Positions 54,193-64,000 of a stretch of 64,000 bases of DNA are shown here, piece by piece. Numbering within the stretch: position 1 is the first letter of the stretch; each line of letters starts with the position of its first letter. The notes under the pieces were generated by a model that did no database searches, had not been told where the DNA came from, and saw only the letters and a list, made by a program, of their open reading frames with translations. The stretch is from NCBI GenBank assembly GCA_026120035.1, contig JALRME010000013.1, forward strand, positions 248,001 to 312,000. Direction: 5' to 3'. The translations under genes and the position numbers were made by a program. The DNA comes from Coleophoma eucalyptorum (Eukaryota; Ascomycota; Leotiomycetes; Helotiales; Dermateaceae).

Positions 54193-55797
54193 ATGGCACA
54201 TCCGATCCAGCCTCTGCCAAAGGTCCTGCTGCCAAGCGGTCCTTCTCCTATCAGTCCTGAGCAAATTTACTGGAAAACTTTTAGATCGCAACAGACAATT
54301 CCCTCTCCAACGAATTACCCCGTCACGCACATCTCGTTTCCACCACCTCCAAGCAATGCCTTGCTTCCTTCGAACAATGACTATTTCGCTGTCACCACCG
54401 GCACGCGTGTGCAGATCTACTCAATCCGAACCAGGAAACTCATCAAAACCATCACGCGCTTCTCTGACATTGCGCATAGTGGAGAGATTCGAAGAGACGG
54501 ACGGGTCATGGTAGCTGGTGATGAGAGTGGAAAGATACAGGTATTTGATGTGAACTCGAGAGCGATTCTGAAGACCTGGTCGGAACATAAACAGCCAGTA
54601 TGGACAACCAAGTTCTCACCTACGGAGTCCACTATGCTCATGAGCGCAAGTGATGACCGCACAGTGCGATTGTGGGATCTGCCAAGTCAAGAAAGCACTA
54701 CAACGTTCATTGGGCATTCAGACTATGTCAGAAGTGGAAGCTTTATGCCAGGTTCGATGTCGAATCTACTTGTCACTGGAAGTTACGATGAGACTGTCAG
54801 GCTGTGGGATCCTAGAGTGCCTACAAAATCTGTGATGGTTTTCAAGCATGCTGCGCCAGTGGAAGCCGTTCTTCCTATGCCATCCGGCACAACAGTCCTC
54901 GCTGCTGCAGACAACCAGATTTCCGTTCTCGATATAGTCGCAGGCAAGCCCTTGCATCTGATCAAGAACCACCAAAAGACTGTCACTTCACTCTGTCTAG
55001 CGTCCAATAACACCAGACTCGTATCAGGAGGTCTAGACGGACACGTCAAAGTATTTGAAACATCTGGCTGGAATGTGGTTGCCGGGTCCAAGTATCCATC
55101 TCCAGTGCTCACCGTGAATGTCATCAGCGCAGGAGCGAACCGAGAAGACAAACACTTGGTCGTCGGAATGCAATCCGGCATCCTTTCTATCCGCACACGA
55201 CTCTCCGGCCAGCAAAAAGTCAAGGAGCGCGAGCGGGCAAAGGAAATGCAAGCACTGATCGATGGCACATTAGAAGAACATGACAAGAAGAACAAGAAGC
55301 GATCGCGAGGCGTGGAAAAGAAGCTCCGGGGCATGGACTTTGTCGGCGAAGGAGCCGATGTGATAATCGAAGGCAACGAGCGACAGAACCGCAAGAAGGA
55401 AACGCCCTGGGAGCGAGACTTACGCCAGGGACTCTATGCACAGGCACTAGATCAAGTGCTCGATCGAAAACTGCCGTCCTTGACAGTTCTCAGTCTTTTG
55501 ACCGAACTGCGACACCGAAGCGCTATGCGCGCAGCGCTGCAGGGCCGTGACGAGAATACCGTGCAGCCCATCCTCACGTGGGTCATCAAGCACATCACGG
55601 ATCCGCGATACGTGAATACCACGTGTGACACGGCTCTGTTGCTACTTGATTTATACTCGGAGCATGTGGAGGGCTCACCAGAGCTGAAGCGAAATATCAA
55701 GTTATTGCATAGGCGCGTCAAGACTGAGGTCGAAAGATCGCAACAGGCTCTGCAGGTCAAGGGTATGACTGACTTGTTACTGTCTGGTCAAGCTTGA
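54193..55797 (+). CDS. UTP15: U3 snoRNP-associated protein UTP15
   Basis: Intronless, 534 aa. Residues ~60-340 hold WD40 repeats, clearest at SASDDRTVRLWD (151-162) and TGSYDETVRLWD (195-206). A basic linker (~340-405) precedes the UTP15 C-terminal helical domain (~410-530): LYAQALDQVLDRKLPSLTVL, LRHRSAMRAALQGRDE, ILTWVIKHITDPRY, LLLDLYSEH. Utp15 belongs to the t-UTP/UTP-A subcomplex of the small-subunit processome, needed for 18S rRNA processing and rDNA transcription in the nucleolus. Length and order equal those of yeast Utp15. It is divergent from the DUF218 gene. Confidence 0.95.
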   Translation: MAHPIQPLPKVLLPSGPSPISPEQIYWKTFRSQQTIPSPTNYPVTHISFPPPPSNALLPSNNDYFAVTTGTRVQIYSIRTRKLIKTITRFSDIAHSGEIRRDGRVMVAGDESGKIQVFDVNSRAILKTWSEHKQPVWTTKFSPTESTMLMSASDDRTVRLWDLPSQESTTTFIGHSDYVRSGSFMPGSMSNLLVTGSYDETVRLWDPRVPTKSVMVFKHAAPVEAVLPMPSGTTVLAAADNQISVLDIVAGKPLHLIKNHQKTVTSLCLASNNTRLVSGGLDGHVKVFETSGWNVVAGSKYPSPVLTVNVISAGANREDKHLVVGMQSGILSIRTRLSGQQKVKERERAKEMQALIDGTLEEHDKKNKKRSRGVEKKLRGMDFVGEGADVIIEGNERQNRKKETPWERDLRQGLYAQALDQVLDRKLPSLTVLSLLTELRHRSAMRAALQGRDENTVQPILTWVIKHITDPRYVNTTCDTALLLLDLYSEHVEGSPELKRNIKLLHRRVKTEVERSQQALQVKGMTDLLLSGQA

Positions 55798-56217
55798 GAA
55801 AGAATCGGGACGGACATGTTGGTGATTCGGTTTGTGTTTGCATAGCGAAGGCGTTTTTGGGATCGGCTTGTTCGAGGATGGGTCAAAAGCGGTGTTAAGA
55901 TGTGGATTTGAATCTAGTGAGGTTCGCTTCATACAGACTTGAAGATATCACTTGTGTAATGAACAAGAAAGAAAAGGAAGAGCCGATTTTTATTCTCCTT
56001 GTACAGCTAGCTCGTGAAATAAAAGGAAGCCTTGTTTTATCCTTCAAAAGCCACATCCAATTCTTTTCCCAAGAAAAAGTGCCCATTCGTACTGTAGTTA
56101 GCATAAGCCCCCAAGGTATCTCAAACTTCACATCCATAAACGCCTTCTTAACAATCACCGTTCCACATCAAGTCATACCTTTATCCAAACACAATTCATT
56201 CCAGAATTTTGTGTGCT
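55798..56217. other. Convergent 3' region between UTP15 and the membrane protein gene
   Basis: 420 bp that must hold both 3' UTRs. No gene is seen. Confidence 0.5.
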
Positions 56218-57117
56218 CTAAACAACGCTTCCTGGTTCCAGGGCCGGCTCCATCGCCTGCCTCTGTAGCTTCTCCCTAACGGTCTCGCCTTCATGCTCAT
56301 CTGCCATCTCCCGCTTATGTTTTGATTTTACTCTACTCAAGACAGCAAAGTTGTAGATGGTGAACAATACCCCAGTGACGACCATGATGCCGCCAGTCAC
56401 AGCGGCCGTGACACGCGCGGTGATGCTCCATTGGGCTTGCTGTTGGCCGTAGACGCCGATCAATGTACTGATCAGACCAGCAAGAGAGTTGAGGCAGCCG
56501 GGGAGGAAGATTCGGTTCTATGACTTGAGTATTAGTAGAGGACTGACTCTGTTCATCAAAATGGGGACATGTACAAGTAGCCAAACATAATTCATCCTCC
56601 ACCGCCACCATAACCAGATCATACCCGACGCTCCAATGCCTGAACATGCACCACCAATGATTAGAAGTTGGACATTCTTCACCGTTGCTAGGAAAGCAAC
56701 AGCAGTCTGCTGATTATCCTCCTGGACTCTTGCCGAGATCGACGTGAACGTTCCAGGGAAGATCAAAAAACCTGCAAGAAGAATCCAGGTAAAGCCAGAG
56801 GCGAGGATGTTGTGAAATCGCGGGATATCATCGAGATTCAGGAGCATATCGATGTAGCGTGTCCGCACGCTGTTCTGCCTCTGTGGTAGTCCAGGCCTTG
56901 GGCCGGCATAGGAGGGTCGCGTGGAGGGTGGTGGTGTGGGATCATGGTGCGTGAATGGATTGTGAGAATGCGGGAATTTGAGATTTTTGTGAGTTTTGGC
57001 ATTTGAGGACTTAGCAGACTCAATTACCGTTGCGCTTCGGGCTGGGAACTTGGGTGTACTGTGGCCATTGTGTTGGTCTTGGAGCTCTATGGGAGCGGTG
57101 TTGGATCTTCGCCCCAT
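56218..57117 (-). CDS. Fungal four-helix membrane protein of unknown function
   Basis: Two exons, 57117..56575 and 56517..56218, give 280 aa; the intron is GTACAT...ATAG in phase 0. About 90 disordered N-terminal residues rich in His, Pro and Ser are followed by four predicted transmembrane helices: FTWILLAGFLIFPGTF, LLIIGGACSGIGASGMIWLWW, the exon-junction helix with IFLPGCLNSLAGLISTLIGVY, and VTAAVTGGIMVVTGVLFTIYNF. A charged C-terminal tail follows (SKHKREMADEHEGE). The segment RYIDMLLNLDDIPRFHNI before helix 1 looks conserved. I know similar uncharacterised fungal proteins but no function. The location is a cell membrane; which one is unclear. Confidence 0.8.
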
Positions 57118-58087
57118 CTGTGCTTTGGGCTGTCGCGCGGGGATATCCTAATGATTATTGCTTTGTTAATTCTTCAAATACTCGTTAATGTTCGATAGCA
57201 AAATCAAAGTAACTAGACAGATCCCCCTCATAAGGACTGTTGCAGAGTATCTCCAAACAGGTTCACTTCCTTGCAAAGAGCAGAGCAGCAGGGTTTGGAC
57301 CACGTTCTCGCCATCCCGGCGATGCATACAAGCTCATGAAGAGCACCTTGTGAGCATGACATCGACTGGCGCACGATTCTGAATGGCCATTGTCGTTATA
57401 GAGTAGGCCAATGGCTGAATAAGTTTGGATGATGTTGGAAATACTCGCGAAAGTGTTGCCCTGAATTGGAGGAGACTTGGGATAGAACCCTGGTTTTAGC
57501 GCGTCATTGTGCAGCTTGGATCCCTGCCAGCCTTCCACCTTATCTGCTTTCTGTGCCTCGCTTCTTTCCTCTCGATGCTGGGAGACAGCCAAAGCAGCTT
57601 TCATCATTGCTGTTGTGGTCCAATCGCATTACTTTTGCGCTGGCAAGAGAATACGATGGCTTTATCCATCGGAAGAGAGTCTCTTCAATTAATGGGAGTA
57701 CTTGAGTAGTACACCTGCGATTTACAAGGGCATGTCGTCAGTCATGGATTTGACAACTTAAAGCACTAATGAAATGGAGTGAAAGTCTTATGAGCTTCGG
57801 GCTTCCTGTCGACCATGAGCTCAAGAAGACAAAAGTCTACAGTTGCTTACATAGCGATTTCAGAAAGCTTGAATAATTTATCGGGCAAGAATACAATTTG
57901 CATAAATCACTTTCTATCCGAAGGCCGATAGTTTGAGGTGGATTGAAAATATAAACATTGAAATTTAGGTAGGCATGGGGCTATGTACCAAAGCCCCTAG
58001 GTTGTCTTGCGTGCAAAGCTGTTGAGGATGCAATAGTATAGCCCTCATCTAAGTCTCTACACGATACAGGCGTTGAACAGTAGAATT
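57118..58087. other. Intergenic, upstream of the membrane protein gene
   Basis: About 970 bp. Only short overlapping frames are present. It should include the promoter of the membrane protein gene and the 3' UTR of the sedolisin gene. Confidence 0.5.
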
Positions 58088-60178
58088 CTAGCGACGAATC
58101 TTTGGGGGACTACGGCGTCTTCCGTAGGGAGTCAAGTTGGCTTTCGAGAGCGTTGAGTTGCTGGTTATGTTCCCAGCAGTCAAAGCCAGGAGCTTGTCAA
58201 AGATAGGTGTACCCAAACCAGTAACAGGGTCCCAGCCTGTGGTGGCGTTCCACGAGGCATATGGAACCTTGGGCGTAGTTAGTCCAGAGTAAGTATCAGT
58301 GCCTGTGCAGCCTGTAGAACCCCCGTGGACGATGTCTGTGAAGCCTGACTTCCCGGCTGAGTAGAGCCACGGGTTGAGGAAACCCAGTGGAGATTGACCC
58401 GCCTTGAGACGAGCATTGTTGAGGAGTGAAATCAAGGAGGCGAAGGTTGGTCCTGACGCACTTGTTCCGGAAACACGAACGTCACTTCCTTGATCGATAA
58501 CATGGAAGTAGACACCTTGAGCAGCAACATCGGGGAATCCACGGCCAGTGGTATTATAAAGTCCCGCCCACGTGTCACCCAGAATGCTGAGGTACTCAGT
58601 GACGGCTGCCTCTTGATAAGAAGGTCGTGCCCATCGATCACTGAATCCTCCGGAAGAAAAGCTGACAGCTCTCTCAGGCTCAACATATCTCGTGGCTCCG
58701 ACACTGGTTACATAGGGACAGGCAGCTGGGAAGATTGGGAGGAAACGTGTGGTGTTCTTCCCATCATTGGTTTGGCATGCAGATCCAACCCCAGTGTCTC
58801 CTGAGGAGAAAATGACAGAGACACCTCTCATTCCGAGCTGACCGAACATGTTACAAACGGTCTTAGAGTAAGCTTCAGGCACAGACTGCTCGTCTTCTCC
58901 GTCTAGATCTTCCGTTAGCTTGTGTTCATATAGTGGGGAAATCTGAATAGAAATAGAGCGGGCTCAAGATTTTGAAACTACGTGCTGGAATTTCTCCACT
59001 AGAAACGTCCCATGGTACGGAATTTGATCAACCAAATAGTTTGGTTTTTGATCTCTCAAATTTGGGCTATTAAGTGATTTTTGGAGATAGGAATACGTAC
59101 ACGAAGTTGTGATGGTCTGGGGAAGTTCATCATCAGGAACACTAAGGATGTAGGTCAAAAAGTCCAGGTATGGCTCGTTTTGGTTGTCTGAGATATATGG
59201 CTGGTCAAGATCAGGGACCAGTTCTCCTAATCCTCCAGTGCTGTAGTAGTTGATAGCCTGGTTGTATCCAAGAGCTGCGGCATACTGGATGTCCAAATTT
59301 GCCTCGACATCATCGTCTACGGTATCGTTTTGCGTTGACAGACCGCCATTGACCAGGACATATGAGAAGTTCTGGCTTACAGCCTGAGGAGCATACGTCT
59401 CGAGGAACGTATCGAGTGCATCGTACTTTGCGTATTCATTCAAGTATCCACAAACACCGAAAAGAGAACCAGCACTTGGGTCAGCTTGGTAATCGCCAAC
59501 ACTGTACAGATCTCGAATGCAGTCCGGAGTGATGGTCGTATTGCAAGCAGTTATGTTGAAAGAAGTGCTGTTGGTAACCGAGAGCACGGAGAATTCTCCC
59601 TGTGTCTCCTCTGTCTTAACAATGTTGCTACGCTGGGCCTTGTACTGTCCGAAGCGAGTCGTTGGCTGAATCATGATGATGTGAGGAGAAACATCGCTTG
59701 GCACGGAATAATGCAGTGTTCTGATTTTTTTGATGGACGAACCAGACCCTTTGGTATAGTAGTGGAACTCAGTGTCCATCATGGCTTCAGCATTGGCCAC
59801 GGACGTGTAGAAATTGACCCATTCTCCATCATTCTCGATGTCAGAGTCCTCAATGCCGGAAGCATGAAGCCATGAAAGAACAGCATCTGTAGACTCGTCT
59901 CTTGGCTTGATCAAAGCCTTGATTTCTTCCCGCTTCAAGTGCATACCGTACTGCTTATTGTCAGGTGATGAGACTGCCATGAGCGTTTGTTCAAACAGGT
60001 CTTGGTCCGGTTGCTCCAGTGCAACCCGAAGATGAAAGCGAGTGGTGGGATTGGGCTTCCCAACTCTGGTCCATCCTGAAGGGACCTCACGCAGAGATTC
60101 AAAATACCCATTGGATGAGAATGCTGCTGCTGATCCAAGGATCGTGACCAAGGAGGTCAGGGTAATGAGAGACCGCAT
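58088..60178 (-). CDS. Secreted sedolisin, tripeptidyl-peptidase type (S53)
   Basis: Two exons, 60178..59101 and 58902..58088, give 630 aa. The intron is 198 nt (GTACGT...AAGCTAACGG...CTAG, phase 1) and joins PQTITTS to [14 protein letters not shown] signal peptide ([20 protein letters not shown]) precedes a propeptide (~25-185) and the catalytic domain. Catalytic Glu292 and Asp296 lie in DVEANLDIQ, the oxyanion Asp395 in SSGDTG, and the nucleophile Ser507 in SGTSASGP. The calcium site is at the C-terminus (FTDIVHGG...[11 protein letters not shown]). Such acid proteases release tripeptides outside the cell or, in some, cut internally. Intron retention would give a 404-aa product without Asp395 and Ser507. 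A TATATAA box lies 213 bp upstream. The family is certain; exo versus endo action is not. Confidence 0.92.
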
Positions 60179-60390
60179 GTCTTGGGAAGAATGTTATTAG
60201 TCCTAGGCGAGAGCGAGGGAGTCGTAAACAATTCTGTACTAATAATCAAAGTGGTTTGAGGTGCAATAGGTATCGGATGCACGTCAATAAATGAATAGCC
60301 CAAATGATGGCATGCAAAAGACCCGTGGAAGGAAAGCACGAGCAAGTGAGCTGGCCCAAATCATGGTGGTGCAATCCGTGGATAGATACT

Positions 60391-60397
60391 TTATATA
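60391..60397 (-). promoter_or_regulatory. TATA box of the sedolisin gene
   Basis: The minus strand reads TATATAA, 213 bp before the start codon. It is flanked by GATA-containing sequence (GGATAGATAC on the + strand at 60380-60389), which could bind GATA-type nitrogen regulators. Confidence 0.6.
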
Positions 60398-60451
60398 AGG
60401 GTCACCTTCACCCATTTTTCTATCTCCAATAGGGAGGTGTAAGGGGCAGGG

Positions 60452-60481
60452 AGGCCTGACAGAGGCCTGATGAAGGCCTGA
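60452..60481. repeat. Three AGGCCTGA copies at 11-bp spacing
   Basis: AGGCCTGA occurs at 60452-60459, 60463-60470 and 60474-60481, exactly 11 bp apart, about 55-85 bp upstream of the sedolisin TATA box. The helical phasing suggests a protein-binding array, though a short tandem duplication would look the same. Confidence 0.75.
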
Positions 60482-61977
60482 TGTTTACTCATGAGCCTCT
60501 CAATTGCTCCCTTCCCTATACAAGAGCCGTTATGGCATGTGTGGGACATCCCTTACAGAGTGCATACGAGAGGCAGCTCGAGCTTATGATCTGCCGCCAA
60601 AGCAGAATGCCAAGGTAAGATAGGCCAATTGGACACCCAGATCCATCTAAACATTGTGCAATTGCTCATTAGGGTGTTTTGAAATGCGCACAAAGAAGTC
60701 ACCGTTGGTTGCTGTGGAGTATCTGATCTATCCAAGAGAGGCAGTTAGAAATCCTACTCGACTCCCCCGGGGTTTCTATCATCACCTCATGATAAGGAAT
60801 TGCCGAAAACAGCGGATACTGCCGGGATTGAGCCAGTCGATTGGCTCGGTAAGGCAGAGATTGTATTGATCAGTTCCTGGGCCTGCTTCCTTATTCCTTG
60901 ACGCGAGGTCAAGAATCAGCAGGATGAGGCAATCGAGGGGAAAATGGAAAGGAAAGAGAAGGCTGGTTAGAAGTAGGCTGGAGAAGTGTTGCAATTATGC
61001 CGACATGTGGTAGGACAACGGAGCTCGGTTGCCACGATTAGGAATAAAGATCTCGTCAGACTTGGGCTAAAGCGTCTAATTCGGGGGCATCTCTTCCATT
61101 TTCTAGCAAGTGGACTGTGTTTCTAGGGTCTGATAACTCACGATAGGAATTACTCTGTACGGACAGATGCACGGATACATTATCTTAGTGATTTTGGGAT
61201 CGAGATTGCAGTGGAGTCTAGAAAGAAGGTAAGCTTTGTTGAGGGGCTTACGTCTTGCATCTTGCGTCTTGTTGATTCCTCAAATATCCAGCCATAGATA
61301 GGGAGGTAGACAGGCAGGCAGGCAGGTAGGTAGCTCAATTGATCTGCCTTTTAATGATTCACTAGAGACAGCACAGTAATCGAGATCATAAAATCGAATC
61401 GCTAGACCAGTTTCATTCAACTGAGGCCCGAATCGTAAACTCGCAGCCCAATTATGTATTCGCGGCGCATGTAATATCCTGAACTTGCGAGCAGCGTACA
61501 CGAGTACACAGGGTACACAGTAAGGATGGGCTCTGGCGATTATGGCCCTTGCACCTTGTCTCCTTCTGTGTTGTCATCAATTGTAGGATTTTCTATGTCT
61601 TCTTTGCAGCCGAAAAGCTTGACGCTTTTGGTGCGTTATGTGAGATAGCAGGCCCTGAACTCAGGCATCTTAGGTAAGATAATTCTCGACGCACAACTGC
61701 AGCAACCATCGAGTCTCTAATCTTTTGAGTCAAATAAGAGGCCGAGTTAATGCCCCTGCCTCTTGCATTTGTTGACGCATCTGTCCAAGTGGCCCTCGAG
61801 TAGCAAAGTGGTTATCGAGCCTATATCTAATTTTTGGCCTGACGCGTTCGATCGGACTCGTTGACAAAGGGTTGAAAGTTCGCCTGTTTTGTCTGCGCTC
61901 TTTCGCTTTTGGCAAGCTCACCGTTTCTCCTCCCATCAATACCCCCAACAACGCACCCTACGGTAGAGAGATTCAAG

Positions 61978-62576
61978 ATGGCCTCAGATTCTATTTCCGT
62001 TCTTTTCGTCTGTCTGGGCAACATTTGCCGCTCAACCATGGCCGAGGGTATTTTCAGGTCTCTCACCTCCAAACCACCCTATCAATCAAAAATCAAGTTG
62101 GTAGACAGCTGCGGCACCGGGGCATATCACCAAGGCGCAGACCCAGATGACAGGACGATGGCCACATTGAAAGAAAATGGGATCACCGACTATGAACACT
62201 CTGCTCGTAAGGTTGGTGGCCTGTTGTCACAATGCCTGTCACTCAAGCGCTGACCATATCAAAGGTCAAGTCATCAGACTTTGACACGTTTGACTACATT
62301 TTTGCAATGGATAGAGATAACCTGCGAGATCTGCAAAGGTTGCAGCAGCGCACGGGCGGAAAAGCAAAGGTTATGTTGTTCGGTGAATACTCAGGCAGGA
62401 AGCCAGAGGAGATTGATGATCCATACTGTAAGTACTGCATGCTCTTGAAGGCGTTAGATTTAACTGACACCGAGCCCACAGACGGAGGTAGAAATGGATT
62501 CACCATGGCTTATGAGCAGGCCATGAGATTCTCCAAGAACTTTCTCAAGCAAACCTTTCCAGACATTGAGGCTTGA
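61978..62576 (+). CDS. LTP1: Low-molecular-weight protein tyrosine phosphatase
   Basis: Three exons, 61978..62211, 62265..62427 and 62482..62576, give 163 aa, near the usual ~157. The active-site P-loop CX5R is CLGNICR (Cys12 to Arg18) in VLFVCLGNICRSTMAE. The general acid is in DDPY (Asp130), followed by YGG rebuilt across the second splice (T|AC). Intron 2 is GTAAGT...CACAG in phase 1. Intron 1 must be phase 0 with donor GTTGGT after HSARK; the better-looking GTAAGG four bases upstream would break the frame. The enzyme dephosphorylates phosphotyrosine proteins and small phosphate esters in the cytoplasm. The family is certain. Confidence 0.93.
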
Positions 62577-64000
62577 AACCCCTGCTGAACCGGCTGGACA
62601 AGCATAGGGATGTATTCGTAAGGCTTGAGGCTCAGATGCTGTGAAGGATTGACTGCTTCGGACGGCGGAGACGAGTTGAGAGGAAATAGCGTCCTTCAAC
62701 CACTAGGCTCAGTAAGATACTAGTTAGACTGCATGTCTTTTAAATCAGAGGCGGGGCGGAGAGAATAGACTTTAGATAATCCCTCTGACGTTCGTCTATC
62801 ATTGGAGAAATCGTATCTTTCTTCCAAAGGCTTTACTTCAGCCTTGCAGCCTTAAAAACCTTACCACGATGTCTTCTGATTGCGGTTTACGCCGTACCAA
62901 TGGTGGCTGTTTGTTTGATTCGGTACAATCTTGACGAGGCGGTGTCCATGTAATCTTTGGTTACTGGGTGGTAACCCGCCATTCAACTAGTTGGTCAAAT
63001 TTGGTCAAACTTCACCTTAGTTCGGTCAATGTGACCGACTGCATGGTACTGGTACGCCTTCGAGCTTCTGCAGGAGGATGGCCTCTGCACCAGAACCCAG
63101 AGAAATGTAACCAAGCAAGCCATAGCCTGGCACAAAGCAATAGAGCACTCTTTTGGTGGCAAAAGCGCTGTCGCACGTATGGCATCTCAAGTCGTGACTA
63201 GATTGTAGGTAGCAGTGACGCAGGTATCCATCCATCCGTACGGAGTACGCATGCTGAGAAGAGCTCAGATCTTTTTGCGAGCTCGGCATAACGCAGAAAA
63301 GTCCCCTTCAAGTTGCACAGCCACGGATTGAGGCTGCGTTGATGGCCGGAGAGGTCGTGGTTGGTTGGTAGCTCGAGCTTCTATTTTGGTCGTCTCCTCG
63401 GGACTGGACTGCAATAGGCGCAGGAACAGCGACGGTCATCCGCGAGAAGAGGCGACCGATGTGCCTTGGCTGGCCGGCCATTCTTACTCGAACGCCTCGT
63501 GAGTTATTTTCTTACACGAACCCCCAAGACATATTCATTAGGAACAACTTGATCTTTCTTCTTATTGTTCCCTCATTGCTCTCCTTTCCAATTTGCATTA
63601 GTCCTGGTATCGGTATCTCTGTCTGAGCCTGCCTCAGCCAAACTCAGGCGATCGTCTCAACCTGCACCAAGGTTTCCGTTGCTCTGCCATCCTGTTCCAT
63701 CTGAAACTCGGCAAGCAGGCTTATTTACCTTCCCCTTGTCGCTCGTCGAACTCGCGTCCGCCTATGGTCCTAGTCCTCTTTATGAAACGGTGCCTTCCCT
63801 GTATTTGAGCATCACCTCCGGAATTCAATATTGTTCAACTCATCACAGTCCTCTACCGAAATCACATTTGTGAAATAGGGGTTGCCAGCTACAGATCCCC
63901 CGATTGCAAGACCGGGTCGCACTCAGCCCTGAGAGCAGCAGCGCATTCCACTACCAAGCCCCGTCCGACAACTCTTCCTGCCAACCACCGTCGACTTTGA
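62577..64000. other. Gene-free right end with symmetric elements
   Basis: About 1.4 kb. A cluster of inverted and direct repeats lies at 62959-63038. The pyrimidine-rich stretch near 63550-63600 and beyond looks like a fungal promoter/5' leader for a + strand gene starting outside the window. The 102-codon frame at 63565 has no domain and is not called. Confidence 0.5.

Larger units (their letters stand above)
60179..61977. other. Divergent intergenic region, sedolisin and tyrosine phosphatase
   Basis: About 1.8 kb between opposite starts, so both promoters lie here. Besides the TATA box and AGGCCTGA array it has a GCCAAG (PacC-type core) at 60609-60614 and a (GGCA/GGTA)n tract at 61311-61331. 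No gene is supported. Confidence 0.5.

Noticed and set aside
63565..63873. 102-codon frame at the right end
   Set aside because: Lies in pyrimidine-rich leader-like DNA, Ser/Pro/Leu-rich without motif.
1..64000. tRNA genes, transposon ends, CRISPR arrays, gene clusters
   Set aside because: GTTCGA-type sites were inspected by eye and none had a matching A box and acceptor stem. No terminal inverted repeats with a transposase, and no biosynthetic core enzymes, were found. A tRNAscan-SE and repeat search would be decisive.

Overview
The window looks like chromosomal DNA of a filamentous ascomycete (Pezizomycotina; Leotiomycetes is my guess, not shown by the sequence). Supporting signs are short introns of about 45-65 nt with GTRNGT donors and CTAAC branch sites, a lone dispersed 5S rRNA gene, a secreted GH131 enzyme with a fungal CBM1 module, a DUF4238 protein and a secreted sedolisin. 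Gene order mixes strands, and intergenic gaps range from 18 bp to almost 9 kb. I see no operon-like unit, biosynthetic cluster, intact transposon or CRISPR array.

Layout. 0-9 kb: the 3'-truncated end of a C2H2-type zinc-finger gene (-), CCR4-NOT subunit NOT3/NOT5 (-), D-aminoacyl-tRNA deacylase (+) and cyclophilin-40 (+). 9-19 kb: a RasGAP of BUD2 type (-), a disordered fungal protein (-), mitoribosomal mL58/MRPL20 (+) and an NmrA-like oxidoreductase (+) with a GC-AG intron. 19-27 kb: a DUF4238 gene that appears to lack its 5' end (+), a variant 5S rRNA gene with its own TATA box, and a GH131-CBM1 enzyme (-) with a very long repetitive linker. 28-40 kb: a disordered protein with a conserved Cys/His core (-), then an almost 9 kb stretch without a recognisable gene but with several microsatellites. 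40-51 kb: RTF1 (-) and COQ7 (+) from a shared promoter, an acidic unknown protein (-) and phospholipase D1 (-). 51-64 kb: an alpha/beta hydrolase (+), a DUF218 protein (-), UTP15 (+), a four-helix membrane protein (-), a sedolisin protease (-), a low-molecular-weight tyrosine phosphatase (+), and a gene-free end rich in symmetric sequence elements.

Functionally this is mostly housekeeping: mRNA decay, Pol II elongation, ribosome biogenesis, tRNA proofreading, ubiquinone synthesis, Ras and lipid signalling. Two secreted hydrolases, one acting on cell-wall glucan and one on protein, suggest a saprotrophic or plant-associated life. All splice models were derived by eye from reading frame, splice signals and family resemblance. 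No search was run.
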